Shown piece after piece: positions 1 through 11,297 of a stretch of DNA of 64,000 nt (positions are counted from its first letter, which is position 1; each line of letters begins with the position of its first letter). The stretch comes from Eublepharis macularius (Eukaryota; Chordata; Lepidosauria; Squamata; Eublepharidae): assembly GCF_028583425.1 (NCBI RefSeq), contig NC_072807.1, positions 30,571,001 to 30,635,000 of the forward strand, read 5' to 3'. Below the pieces are notes generated by a model. That model did no database searches. It saw only the letters and a program-made list of their open reading frames with translations, and had not been told where the DNA came from. Made by a program: the position numbers and the translations under genes.

Positions 1-48
1 CAAAATCTAAAAGGACCTAACTGCATTACTGGCCTGCTCGTTGAAACA

Positions 49-286
49 TTAATTTATTTACTTCATTTACCCCCAGCCTTTTTCTCCACTGGGGATCCAA
101 AGCAGCTTGCATCATTCTCCTCTCTTACAGTTTATTCTCAACAACCCTGTGAGGTAGGCTAGGCTGAGAGTGTGTGACTGACCCAAAGTCTCACAGTGAG
201 CTTCCATGGCAGAGTGAGGATTCCAACCGGGCTCTCCCAGATCCTAGAGTGATTCTCTAATCACTATACCATATTGGATCTCAAGC
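49..286 (-). repeat. tRNA-derived SINE, antisense
   Basis: caacaaccctgtgaggtagg, gactgacccaaagtctcac and aggattccaaccgggctctc, ending at a degenerate tRNA head (aatcactataccatattgg). Sauria-SINE type. On the minus strand the B-box-like gttggaatcc and A-box-like gtatagtgatt are visible. Confidence 0.7.
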
Positions 287-1941
287 TCTTCTTGAGATGA
301 GGCTTTGTCTTCCAGGGCTCCACATCTGGAATTCTTGCTGGCCCTTAATATGACCTGATGTCAAACAAGCCTTTTCCAAAGGTGCACCAAACAGGCTCCA
401 TTTTCTTTTGCACATTGGGGTTAACATATGGATTTGTCTTATGAGAAACATCTGGAATTTGCAAATAGTTGATTTGTAGACAAATCCACCTCTATATCAT
501 TCCTAGATCAACTGTCCATTTAAACCTGCTGAACCTGAAATAACTGAATGGAGACAAACAGAAGCCCACGCTGTCCCCTCTGACAACAGCAAAGTGACTT
601 TTGAGGCTTAAATGGACCTCTGAGGCAGATCCCAGCATGTTTGGGTAGCATCTTTTGTGAGCATTTTAAATAGCATCTTTAATATGAATTTTAAGCTGCT
701 TTGTCCAATTGTTCAGCACTAGCAGTTATGGGGAAACCTCAGCGTGAGCCACTGTGATGGACTTTGCTAGCTGGGCTCTTGGGTGACTCTTTCCATATCT
801 TGTTAAGACCCAAAGCCGGGCCAAGATGCCTGTGCCACTCTGCTTGGGGGACAACGGGCAGAACGGCATCTTCCGCTATCTCTGGCACTGCACATCATCC
901 AGCAAGCAGATCTGTAGCAGCCCCCAACTCTTTGGGGACCTGTTATTCTGGCCGACTGCAACGGGAGAGTGGCAGGCAGGAAAGAAGGGAGCCTGGTCCG
1001 GAGTGCCACTTACCTGACTGACTGTGGCTCCTCACAGATTCGGCAGGGGAGGCTGTCATGCTGGACAAAGGACCCTGGAAGCAGGTGGCCTTGGCTCTCT
1101 GGGATTTACAGCGGCTCCTTAGCTTCAGCCTCCTCTTCAGACGGAGTGGCAAGGAAGTGCCCAGACTGTGGCTGGCCTTTGGACAAGGTCCTGGATTTCC
1201 TGAAATCCAGGCCTCTCATGGGCAAAACGTCCTGCCCTCAGCCCCTCAGCTGCCCCTGAGACCACGGAGCACCGTGCTCTCCCTGAGGGTCTCTGACAAG
1301 ATGTGTACCCCGTGAGGCTATCAAGGCTCTTGCAGTGCAGCAGGGAAGATTAGCCCTCACCGCTGTGTAAGCAGATGCCTCTCTGTCATCCTCTTTAATC
1401 TTTAGCCTCTCCGCAAAGGTGGAACCGCCAGCCACGTGACGATGAAGGACCGACAAGGTGCCGAGTCCTGGACAGTGCCAGAATGTGTAACCCAAATCCC
1501 GCTGACACCAAATCTGTCTGCACCCTCCAGGTCACGGCTGCTTAACAAAACGGCCTCCATCGCCCTCTGCTTTCTGACTGGGCTCATTTGTTCAGCCATT
1601 GGCTGAGATGCCGGAGATGAAGGCTGGCCGGTGTTCTCTAGACATCCGATCTCCCTCAGCCTTGAACCCTGATGCCCCGTTAACTTTTCCTTGCATCCTG
1701 AGACTTAATCCCAAACGTTTTGGGAAGGGGAGAGAGCTGGCAGCTGCTTATCAGACCTGAATATTTCATGGGGGCGCATTTTCAGACCAGCTCCACAAGG
1801 AAGGCTTGTATTATTGATGAAGGGAAAGGAGGTGCTCAAAGAGCAGCATTGAGGAAATCTCAGGGCCTTGAGGTTGCTCTCCTGAACTTTTAGTGGGCTT
1901 GCAATACTTCTGGAATTGGGCCAAGTTATTACGGTGGCTTA
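287..1941. other. Unassigned upstream DNA
   Basis: No exon, RNA gene or repeat that I can recognise. Open frames on both strands around 800-1500 overlap each other and have no conserved motif; I regard them as chance. Confidence 0.4.
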
Positions 1942-2070
1942 GGGCCAAGCTACAAGTGACAAATGACACTTGAACGGCAAGTGTATTCCTCCCTGTTCAC
2001 TTGCCCTCCACTTGCGCTCCACTCGATCCACTTGCCGTTCAAGTGTCATTCATCACTTGTAGCTTGGCCC
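1942..2070. mobile_element. Palindromic MITE, Harbinger-like
   Basis: 129 bases with inverted termini gggccaagctacaagtga / tcacttgtagcttggccc and a 3-base TTA duplication on each side. A GGGCC start with a TTA duplication fits PIF/Harbinger. It is the same family as the element at 4056. Confidence 0.65.
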
Positions 2071-2156
2071 TTAGTTAGTGTGCGGCACACTGTCAATGAC
2101 TATTTCTGCACTGTAACTCAGGACTGGGGTGGGTGGGGGGAGCTTTCCCCCGGGTA

Positions 2157-2325
2157 TTGAGTCAGACCACTGGTGCATCTAGCTTGTATTGTCTCTCCTG
2201 ACTCACAACAGCTCCCCATGGTCTCAGGCAGAGCAAAATCTTTCCCAACTCGACAGAGCCTTCTACTGGAGCTGCCTTGAGAATGAAACCTGTGCAATTA
2301 TGTACTTTACCACTGAGACACAGTC
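2157..2325 (-). repeat. Second-family SINE, antisense
   Basis: tgagtcagaccactggtgca, cagctccccatggtctcagg and ctttaccactgagacac. Diverged copy. Confidence 0.45.
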
Positions 2326-2374
2326 TTTCTCCACCATATACAGTTGCCTTCTATGGAATTAGACACCCATCCAA

Positions 2375-2895
2375 TTCGGCAAGCCGGATCTTGTAAGATC
2401 TCAGAAGCTAAGCAGGGTCGGCCTTGGTTAGTATTTAGAGAGGAGCAGGGCTTTTTTTCAGCCAGAACACAGTGGAACGGAGTTTCCGGCACCTCTTGAA
2501 AACGGTCACATGGCTGGTGGCCCTGCCCTGATCTCCAGACAGAGGGGAGTTTAGATTGCCATCCGCACCATGCGGCGCGGAGAGCAATCTAAACTCACCT
2601 CTTGTCTGGAGATCAAGGGCCATGGTCACATGGCCACTAGCCATGTGACCATTTTCGCCGAGGATGATTTAAACTTTAAAAAACTCCCCCCTTGTTCCAG
2701 CTGACCCAAAGTGACGTCATTGTGCGGTCCTGAGTTCCACCACCTCTTTTCCCAGAAAAAAAGCCCTGGATAGGAGACCTCCAATGAAGACCAGGGTTGC
2801 AGAGGCAGGCACTGTCAAGCCATCTTTGTTAGTCTCTTACCATGAAAACCACACTAGGGGTTGCTATAAAACAGCTATGACTTGAGGGCACTTTC
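2375..2895 (+). repeat. 5S-rRNA-derived SINE, split by a MITE
   Basis: The left part (to 2445) reads ctcagaagctaagcagggtc, matching the 5S rRNA internal promoter, followed by a ttagta box. The right part resumes at 2769 with gataggagacctcc and runs through gttgcagaggcaggca to a gcactttccaccacc end. The gap is the MITE at 2446-2768. RNA polymerase III promoter elements of 5S genes define this SINE class (SINE3). Confidence 0.75.
2446..2768. mobile_element. hAT-type MITE inserted in a 5S-derived SINE
   Basis: Terminal inverted repeats cagggcttttttt / aaaaaaagccctg bound 323 bases. They are flanked by an 8-base duplication, gagaggag (2438-2445) and gataggag (2769-2776), 7 of 8 matching. An 8-base duplication is the hAT signature. 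There is no coding capacity. An internal subpalindrome lies at about 2540-2610. Confidence 0.75.
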
Positions 2896-3709
2896 CACCA
2901 CCTGCTCAGTATCACCTGGGATCTTCTGTGTGCAAGAGCAGGGCCTCTGCGGCTGCCCTGGAATCCGTGTTCCTTCCTAATCCCATGTATTCCAAGCCCC
3001 ATTCTTTTTCCATTTCCATTTATATTTCTGTTAGGAAGATTTAAGGAGAAACATAACCAGTTTTCTAGCTGGGTCACATAGTGAGAAGTAAACCCGCTCC
3101 AGAGTCCCAGAGTTATTCTAACCAACATGCAAAAAAACTGACCAGCAAGCAACTAGGCACTTCTCTGTTCATTTTTCAACACTAGTTTTATATTAAATTT
3201 TTGAAACAGCTTAGAACGTACATGAATTCACATTTTTGATCTTTCACACCGACGCCACTCCAGCTTGCGCCCATCGCCTGTAGAATTCTTGGCCAATTTA
3301 CAGTATCCTAGATGGGGAAAATATTCTATTTTCCCCTTCTTTGTTTTGTTTTTTAATGTTATTTATAGCCCGCTTTTCTCACTGAGACTCCAGACGGATT
3401 AAGCGCAAGTCAATACGATCAATAGCCAGGACATTCAGTAAACAACACAACAGGGAATGGGTTGCAGAAATTAGAAAACAAGCAGATATCCAAGAGTCTT
3501 TGAAATGTTACCAAAGAGAGAGGGCAAAGGGGGGGCTGAAGGCTAGGCAGTGCCCCCCATTCATATAGGGTGCCAGGAACCCTCCCGTATCTACTCTCTG
3601 TGCACTCATACAATAATCCATTTACTCTGCTTATGGAAAGGCTGCTGGTGGTGAAGATAACAGCACAGCCTGTAAAGGGCTGACTTGTTTAACAAAAACG
3701 ATTAGCCCC

Positions 3710-3710
<1 letters not shown>

Positions 3711-3740
<30 letters not shown>

Positions 3741-3741
3741 C
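3711..3741. repeat. (GA)n microsatellite
   Basis: An almost pure ag/ga dinucleotide run followed by cagctctgactc. Confidence 0.85.
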
Positions 3742-4055
3742 AGCTCTGACTCCGTCTATCCCTTTGGCCAGTCAGAGGCCAGATGGTGACGGATGCTTCA
3801 TCAGCTATTAGTGAGGAGGTCATAATTAGTCTGATCTCTCTCCGGGAGACCCTTCCTAAGCAGGGAGAGGCCCAGATTGGCACTCCCTTCCCCCTTTCCC
3901 TTCTTAGCTGCCGGCTGGAATAGTTTGCACCAGGGCAAAGCAACTCTCCCACCTCCAATCTGGAGAGCCAGGGAAGGCCTCCTTTCTTGCTCCTTACGCC
4001 TGCCTTGATGGATGAGCTCAGAGATCAGAAAGGCACAGTTCTGCAGAGAGACTTT

Positions 4056-4232
4056 GGGCCAAGCTAGAAGTGACAAATTACACTCGAATGGCAAATGAAC
4101 AGACTCACATGTATTCCTCCCTGTTCACTTGAGCTCCACTTGCACTCCATGGAGCGCAAGTGAACAGGGAGGAATACATGTGAGTCTGTTCACTTGCCAT
4201 TCGAGTGTAATTCGTCCCTTCTAGCTTGGCCC
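4056..4232. mobile_element. Palindromic MITE, Harbinger-like, longer copy
   Basis: 177 bases. The arms are almost fully complementary (for example tgaacagggaggaatacatg against catgtattcctccctgttca). Termini are gggccaagctagaag / cttctagcttggccc, flanked by TTT on both sides. Confidence 0.65.
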
Positions 4233-4614
4233 TTTGTCTGTCCAAAAGGAATATGATCCCCCATTTTAAAAAAAGCTAAACACGGATGTTTATTTAGAAA
4301 ATGCTTCCTCTCCAGAGACCTGCTTCAGGCAGCTTACAAACCACTGAACCCACATCCATCAAAAAGGAAGACACAAAGACACAAGCATTAAAAAACATGA
4401 ATACTTTTTAAAAAATTTAAAGTGTATTACTGTACACAACTGTAACTTGTATGTGAATGTAACCGGGTCCCTCTCTTTATCTTGATGACACATGTGGGGA
4501 AAAACCTGGTTCTCCTTTCATGTCCATAAGTAATGCCAAGAAATAATTTGACTCCCATTTTTTAAAACTGAGTTCAGTTTGGTTGTTGTGGGTTTTCCGG
4601 GCTGTATTGCCGTG

Positions 4615-4688
4615 GTCTTGGCATTGTAGTTCCTGACGTTTCGCCAGCAGCTGTGGCTGGCATCTTCAGAGGTGTAGCACCAAAAGAC
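4615..4688 (-). ncRNA. Hammerhead-ribozyme-like motif (left arm)
   Basis: In minus-strand sense the order is helix I strand, CTGAAGA (fits CUGANGA), one unpaired T, a 6-bp helix II GCCAGC/GCTGGC with loop CACAGCT, GAAA, then ACGT-C before the cleavage position. Helix I closes with CCT/AGG and, outside an internal loop, GTCTT(TT)GG/CCAAGAC. The extra T after the first core box is non-canonical. Helix III would be the palindrome ACGT, which works best in a dimer. Confidence 0.55.
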
Positions 4689-4730
4689 AGAGATCTCTCA
4701 GTGTCACAGTGTCGAGACTGAGAGATATCT

Positions 4731-4804
4731 GTCTTTTGGTGCTACACCTCTGAAGATGCCAGCCACAGCTGCTGGCGGAACGTCAGGAACTACAATGCCA
4801 AGAC
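4731..4804 (+). ncRNA. Decayed hammerhead-like motif (right arm)
   Basis: Same layout as the left arm, but the GAAA core box reads GGAA (GCTGGC-GGAAC-GTC). Changing the first A of this box normally abolishes hammerhead cleavage, so this copy is probably inactive. Confidence 0.5.
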
Positions 4805-5216
4805 CACGGCAATACAGCCCGGAAAACCCACAACAACCATCGTTCTCCGGCCGTGAAAGCCTTCAACAATGAGTTCAGTTTGTTCTGACTCCTGCGCATC
4901 TCCAGTCTTGGAACGTACTGTTTACTGCAGTGATCACCAGCTTAATGGGCATCAGTATCACGGTGCCCGCCAGTGTGTTTCCTGGTGGCCACTTCCTTGT
5001 CCCCCAAAGCCAAGAACCAGTCCTGGCTTTTCTCTATCTTTCTGGAGCAGAGGGTGTTTCAAATGAAACCAGGGTATCCCTTTTGTGTCTTCAGAGAGCA
5101 TCCATTTGGAAAGAGCCACTTCCATCAGAGAAAGGCATTTGGATTGGGAACTCCCAATGCTTTGTGACTGGCTCCAGTGCCCACGGCAGCCATTTTGTGG
5201 TAACATTCACTACCTG

Positions 5217-5445
5217 AGAGCTGGTGGTGGTGTAGTGGATACAGCACCAGGCAAGGATCCAGGAGAACCGGGTTCAAGTCTGTACATCTACCATGGAAGC
5301 TTGCCAGGCGACCTTGGGCCCGTCACAAACTCTCAGCCTGGCCTAACTCACAGGGCTGTTGTGGGGGAAAGGAGGAGAGAACTATGTTCTAAGCCACTTT
5401 GAATGCTCTGACTGAGGAAGAAAAGAAGGATGCAATAAAAAAGGA
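5217..5445 (+). repeat. tRNA-derived SINE, sense
   Basis: Head ggtggtgtagtggatacagc (A-box-like), gaaccgggttcaagtctg (B box), gcgaccttgggcccgtcac body, ending in gatgcaataaaaaagg. Confidence 0.75.
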
Positions 5446-6608
5446 AAGTTAAAGTAAAAATTAATACACAAAACTGCTTGCAGGGTTTACAAGGTGGAAG
5501 GCCTTGATCTCTTGAAGTGGCTTCCAGGTTGCAGCCTTAAACATTCTCTCTCAAAAGTGATTCCGGTCTGAAAGTGGTGGCAGCTTCTCAGTACAGGAAC
5601 ACACACGACTTCCGTTTTCTGATTCACACACACAAACTGTAATGGTAGTTCTATGTACAGTGTAAGGCGATCAAGTGGCCACATGGCTTCATGAAGGGAA
5701 TAGGGTTGTGGTTTATTGTTCTGCTTATTGTATGTGTTATCTTGTTTTTACCGCATTGTTTTTCAAATTTTGTAACCCAGTTGCTGCATTGTTTTCGATA
5801 TAACTTAACCACTTTCTTTACTCCTTTGTTTTACTAGCTTTGTAATCTATTTTGAGTATCAGTGAGAAAGGCGGGTTATAAACACACCAAATAAATAATG
5901 GTTGTTTCTCAGGAGCTGCCGGGGTTTGGGGATGGCAGCTCTGAATAAAAGGAGCTTACAAGCGCTTACAGATTTGCCTGGCTCACATCTCCAGCATTTA
6001 GAGTTTTGAGATGGGCCAGCTTAAAGACAGGAAAGAGGGACAGCCCAGCCAAGGAGATCTCATGCTCCTTCCCTGTTCCCCGCAGCCCCGAGCTCCATCC
6101 ACTTGCAAAAAATGGCAGGCACACTTCCAATGAGCTGAAAACCTCCCAAACCCTCAAATCTGAAAATGTGCTGAGCTGTCACACCAAGCGTTACTGTCAT
6201 AGCCTGTTACATAATCATTAGGTGGAGGTGTTTATGAGGAAGAAGAGGGGAGTGAGAGGATAAGGTGCAGGAAATCAGCTGGAAAAATAATGGCGTCAGC
6301 ATTCTAGGAAGCAGCCGTGGCTGTTACTTGGGCCTCTTCTCCTTACATTGGCGGGGATTCGGAGATCCCAGACCAGCCAGACCAGCCTTTCTGCATTGAC
6401 AGGTCCTCCTTGCTGGTTCCCACTGTCTGTACCCTGCAAACGGGACTCCTAAACCTGCTGTGTCCACCTCCCTCTCTACTCCCTGCTTCTGACTGAAGTC
6501 CCTAGCAGCTGCCATCCCGGGCAGGAGCCATTCTCTTGCCTCAGGCAGAATAAAGATGATGGTGTCAACTTCCTCTCTTCTAGCCCCTCGGATGGGATTT
6601 AGGCATAC
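5446..6608. other. Unassigned upstream DNA
   Basis: Mostly unique AT-leaning sequence. 5720-5900 resembles the 3' end of an old LINE or SINE tail (agtgagaaaggcgggttata, aataaataatgg). No coding evidence. Confidence 0.4.
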
Positions 6609-6616
6609 GTCAGTAG

Positions 6617-7070
6617 TAGTAGTAGTAGGGGTGTGCACCCGGAAAAGATTCGAGTTTCCCACTTGGAGTTTACCCGAAGTAGGAAAACAATCTGGAATAA
6701 CAATCTGGAATAATCTGGAATAACTGGCGAGCCGTTTCAGGATTCAGGTATTTAAACGGCTTCAGTATGCTCTATAAAGACTTGGGAATCTTTACGGAGC
6801 ACACCAAAGCTCAATGCAGCACTTTCCTTGCCGTTTGCAAACGGCAAGAAGAGTGTTGCTTTCTACCTTCCAGCTGCCTTTTTAACCCAATGTGAGGGGG
6901 GGTTGTAGTGAGTTATTACAACCCCCTTCCTCCCCCCTCCCATTGAGTAAAAACAGGTGGGAAGCTCAAAGCAGCACTTTTCTTGCCATTTGCAAATAGC
7001 TCTACACAAAGCTTTCTGAAGCGTTACGAATCAGAAAACCCGAATCGGAAACCCGAAGCGCACACCTCTA
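6617..7070. mobile_element. hAT-like non-autonomous DNA transposon
   Basis: Inverted termini taggggtgtgcac / gcgcacacctcta. The 8-base duplication gtcagtag occurs at 6609-6616 and 7071-7078; a short tag repeat at the left boundary looks like slippage. Interior inverted segments (ttgcaaacggcaag) but no coding frame. Confidence 0.6.
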
Positions 7071-7114
7071 GTCAGTAGACCCAGAGCCTGCCCCCCCCCC
7101 CGCTCTCTGCTCCA

Positions 7115-7325
7115 TTCTGTTGTTGAACCCCAGACTGGCCAGAAAGCTGTACTTTGTATGTAGAAGGTTCCAGGTTCAATCCTTGGCATCTCCAATTGAA
7201 AGGATCAAGGTGGAGACAATTGAAAGACCTCTGCCTAAGACCCTGGAGAGCAGCTGCCAGTCAGAGCAGACAATACTGACCTTGAAGGACTGGTGGTCTG
7301 ATTCAGTATAAGGCAGCTCCTTGTG
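7115..7325 (+). repeat. tRNA-derived SINE of a second family
   Basis: tgtagaaggttccaggttca atccttggcatctcc (B box), then gaaagacctctgcctaagac, cagctgccagtcagagcaga and attcagtataaggcagctcc. Other copies: 21470-21615 (+), 2157-2325 (-), 33510-33690 (-), 27990-28050 (-), 49825-49890 (-). Confidence 0.65.
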
Positions 7326-7436
7326 TTCGTGTATGTTCTTGAGGGCTCGCACTCTTATTGACTGCTGTGAGGACTGCTGCATGGTAGGGGGGAATAGGCA
7401 GCCTTTAGTTATTTGTATGTGCTATAATGCATGTGC

Positions 7437-7652
7437 CCTGACCTGGATAGTCCAGGTGAGCCTGATCTCATTGGATCTCAGAAGCTAAGCAAAATTGACC
7501 TTGTTAGTAATTGGATGGGAGACCTCCAACAAAGACCAGGGTTGCAGAGGCAGGTGATGGCAAACCACCTCTGTTAGTCTCTTGCCTTGAAAATCCCAGC
7601 AAGCGTTGCTGTAAGTCAGCTGTGACTTGAGGGCACTCTCCACCATCATAAT
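7437..7652 (+). repeat. 5S-rRNA-derived SINE, uninterrupted copy
   Basis: Same family as the copy at 2375. It shows gcctgatctcattggatctc, cagaagctaagc, ggatgggagacctcc and the same non-5S body ending gggcactctccaccatca. It provides the unsplit reference for the copy broken by the MITE at 2446. Confidence 0.75.
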
Positions 7653-8507
7653 ACAAGCAATATTTCCCCTTTGCAGGGTATTGAAGGACAAGGGAGAGCA
7701 TAGCTGGCCCAAGGTCACCCAGGAAGCCTCGTGGCAGAGAGAAGGCTTGAACCCAAGTGTGGCAGGAATGACTGCTCTCTCATCATATGGTACCACAAAG
7801 TTAGCACAGATTCAACATAGGCTGCACAACATGCAAAATTTCACCCAGTGAAGCTTTCCTCCATCACTCTCTCCTCTCCATGTTGGGAAAATGCTTGACC
7901 GGTTGAATTTCTGCCTGTCCCAGAGTTGTTCAATCTAACTCAGTGTTTCTGTGGGGGAAGGAAAAATGCAAATGGATTGCTCCAGCAAGCAGACAATCAC
8001 CCAGGCCCCATTGCTACCTTCTGAATTCCAGTCCTTTGCCTGGAAGAGCTGCTCATGAGATGCCGATTTGGACGGTTTATGGTCTGATCTCATCTCCCCA
8101 CTGCCCAGTCAGTAAAAAGCCAGCTCTGGAGGGGGGATTTGAGAGGGGTGGGGGATTAGCTGGGCCACCATCTGTCACCAGGCCAATAATCATCACCCTG
8201 AGCCAATCCAATCATCACAGGAAAAAATTTAGATATATGTGGTCATCCTTTGCCCATCCCAAACCTTTTAGTTAACCCCGCTAAGCAGGGATGTGCAATG
8301 ATGGCAATCCGGTGGGGCACAACAGCTAGAAATGTGTTGAGAAGAAAGCAGCTTTTGCCATCGAGGAGCCAAGCTGCGTCAACACGCTGAGCAAGAGATC
8401 AACAGAGAGTCAGTATAAGAGATCCTGTTTGCAGAACTGGAAACGTACCTCTTAACACGTTGAGCGATAACGCATAAACTTTCTGCAGCCCAAACACTGG
8501 TTGTTGC

Positions 8508-8735
8508 AAGACCTTTTCCACACGTCTTCTCCCCCTCCCAAAAAACAGCGCAAAACTTATGGACCGACACACCTTCATGGTGCGATTTCCCAACATGAGT
8601 TTGCTTCGTGGTGCAATGACATCAGAAAACGCGCCACAAAGCGAAGTCATGATGGAAAATCACGCCATGAAGGCACGTCGTTCTGTAAGTTTTGTGCTAT
8701 TTTTCGGGAGGGGGAGACGTGTGGAAACGGCCCTT
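8508..8735. mobile_element. Palindromic MITE
   Basis: Arms ccttttccacacgtcttctc and the complementary gagacgtgtggaaacggcc flank a long imperfect hairpin centred near 8620. No target duplication is clear. Confidence 0.55.
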
Positions 8736-9049
8736 TATTAGGAACTGGTACACGCAAGGTCTAGTACCTCCCGGCATCTGCAGTCTAGTACCTCCTGGCA
8801 TCCTCTGAATTTAACACTATTCATGCCTACTGCTTCCTCCTGGTTGGTAGTTCCTCTTTGGCACAGGATATAGAGAATCCTTTTGAACGGAGAAACAACT
8901 TGACCATCTATGTATTTATTTACCTTTGTTTCTGGTTGCTGGCAGCATCCCCGGTCCTTCCTCTTCACTGCAATTTCGATTGGCATGTTCCCAAGAGGGT
9001 TTGGGTCTGCAAGAAACAAATCATCACAACTGAAGCATGGCTCCTGATG

Positions 9050-9590
9050 TGATCATAAGGTTTGGTATAAAGCCCTATGCGGACTGGGACCAGCGTATCT
9101 GCGGGACCGCCTCTCCCTATATAAGCCCTGGAGGACGCTTCAATCCAGTGACAAACAGCTGTTAATGGTCCCTGACCCCAGGGAGGCCCACCTAGCGTTG
9201 ACCAGAGCCAGGGCCTTTTTGGTCCTGGCTCCAACCTGGTGGAACGCTCTGTCTAAAGAGACCAGGGTCCTGCCGGATTTGTTATCCTTCCGCCAGGCCT
9301 GCACGATGGAGCTGTTCTGCCAGGCATATGGTTGGCGCTGGTTGGGCCTCCCTGCTGGCCGACTAGAGGAAAACATTCCCCCCTACTAGAAGTATCTACC
9401 AGCCAGCCTGTTAAATACTTTTGGAGATGGTTGGGTGGTGGTTTTTGGAGAAGTCTGCTGTTGTATGTTTTAAATATTTATGTGGTTTTATTGGTTTTAA
9501 AGCTATATGTATTTTAAATTACTATACTGATTGTAATCTGCCTGCTGATGTGGGGAGGGCAGAATATAAACTGAATTAAATAAAAACAAA
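9050..9590 (+). mobile_element. L2-like LINE 3' end
   Basis: The frame includes LAPTWWNALSKETRVLPDLL and SFRQACTMELFCQAYGW, the W-N-x-L-P...F-K/R...L-F ending typical of L2 reverse-transcriptase ORFs. A 3'UTR ending gggagggcagaatataaact and a short A/T repeat tail follow. Heavily 5'-truncated. Confidence 0.6.
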
Positions 9591-10274
9591 CATAAATTTT
9601 CTGCAGCACAAAAAGTCTCTCCCTGCCTGTCCTTGGGGAATAATCAGAATGAATTGTGACCCGCCTCCTAGGAAGAAAAAGGGCCTCTTTGAAACCCGGA
9701 GGCAACTCTCAAATCAGAGAGGCGCATCTAGACTAGCAAACCCCCCATAACCCAGCAAGGGGGCACAGGAGCAAATGTTAAATCCACTGGAGGGGGCATG
9801 GTGGAGATTTGTGACAGACTGTAGGGCAGATGCCATGGGATTACTGAGCCTAAAACTTCCGAATTGGATCCTCCGGAGCACATTTAAATACTATTTTGCT
9901 AATTACAAGAAGATTCTACCATCAACTGTTTCAGAAATCAATGTCTGGTCTTGGTAGGGCTTAGCTTGAGCTTTGGAAAGTATGGTGGGGCGGGGGGCAA
10001 GCAATTCAGGCATTTGTGGCTGTTTGGAGACACCCCTTGCAGGCCATGAATTTAGCCAATGTGGGAAAGATGGTCCCATTCACACACAGGTTGCATGAAT
10101 CATATTGTTTCCTGGTCTCCAACAATGTATGTGTTTGAATTGTGTAAGCACAGAATACATTTTTTCATATTGACAAGGTCCTCCTTAAATTAAGTTGTGC
10201 AGTGGTGAGGAAAATAAGAACAGCAGTGCTTACAGTGTCTCCATTCAGGTGGCTTGCTCATTGTGAGTACATTT

Positions 10275-10520
10275 TGAACCCAGATCGGAAACGAACAGTC
10301 CTCAAACAAACTTTCCAGTCTCATATGATCCGTGGGGACCGGTTCTCACTCTTCCACATTTGATTTTTAGAGGGCAAATTGCTTAGAGTTTCTTTTGCGA
10401 CAGGAATCAGAAGCAGGGCCTTTTCTGCTGTAGCCCCATACTGTAGAATTCATTGCAAAAAAGAGACCTTCCTTAGCCCTTCCGTACAAATCTTTAGGGT
10501 GGGAAAGAAAATACAAAATC
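10275..10520 (+). repeat. Diverged LINE fragment
   Basis: cagaagcagggccttttctg ... tagaattcattgc resembles the conserved tail region of the L2 copies, strongly decayed. Confidence 0.35.
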
Positions 10521-11297
10521 TGTTTCCTAAGCAATTAACTTGAATGCATCCATTGCCCTAGTTGAGGTTATATTCCCTACTGTAAATAAGTTGTTTTTCT
10601 ATTGATTGCTTTTCTGCAGGATTTTATTATATTCCATCTGTTTCTTTTTTTGTAACGTATAGGTTACCAAGATTGATTTGGATTTATTATTAGTATTCAT
10701 ATTATTTTTCCTGGTGCAGCCTCCATGCGTGTAGCTAGCTGCCAACAGGCAACACGGCTTCTTTCCTTCTCCCCGCCTTGAAGATGGCATGCCCTTTTCA
10801 ACCTCAAGCTGGGCGGGTTCCGATTTCACAGATAATTAGGTCTCCCTGATTGCCGGGATCCTTTTCCCTTTGTGTGCCTGCCTGTGCAACTGGAGCATGG
10901 CTCCTGATGTGATCAATGGTCTCTCCTGCTCCAGGGTCGGGACAGGACAGAGGGGTGAAGACAGGTGCTGTCAGCTGGCCTTCTGCCGCTCCTGGGATCA
11001 CCTGCTGCCAGGCCCAACAAAGGCACCAACGATGCCCGCGAGGCTTGGGATTAAAGTTTCATACAGCCCCGGGCATGACCCAGTGGCATGAAAGCTCAGC
11101 TCTGAAGGCAAGTGCCAGCAAGGCCCTTTTGCTCCTCTCTTGACAGCATGACCCAGGCAGGCCTCACGTCGCTCGCTCGCTTGCTCCTGCAGGCAGCTGC
11201 CAACCTAGCTGCCAGGCCTCCGGTCTGAATTCTGCAAGGCAGTGTAAAGGGCTTTCCTGTTGCGGGTCCCCTACTGTCTCAACCTACTGAATCAGAG

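Larger units (their letters stand above)
4582..4870. mobile_element. Penelope-like short repeat, two inverted arms with hammerhead-like cores
   Basis: 289 bases flanked by the perfect 12-base duplication gagttcagtttg (4570-4581 and 4871-4882). The left arm is an inverted, shorter copy of the right arm; the right arm alone carries the tail ending gccgtgaaagccttcaacaat. Long, variable duplications and an inverted partial 5' copy fit Penelope-like elements. The family assignment is inference. Confidence 0.6.

Noticed and set aside
5217..5300. A functional tRNA gene in SINE heads
   Set aside because: A- and B-box-like sequences exist, but no cloverleaf can be drawn with paired acceptor and anticodon stems.
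7437..7652. A functional 5S rRNA gene
   Set aside because: Only the internal promoter region is 5S-like. The ends are replaced by SINE body and several core bases differ.
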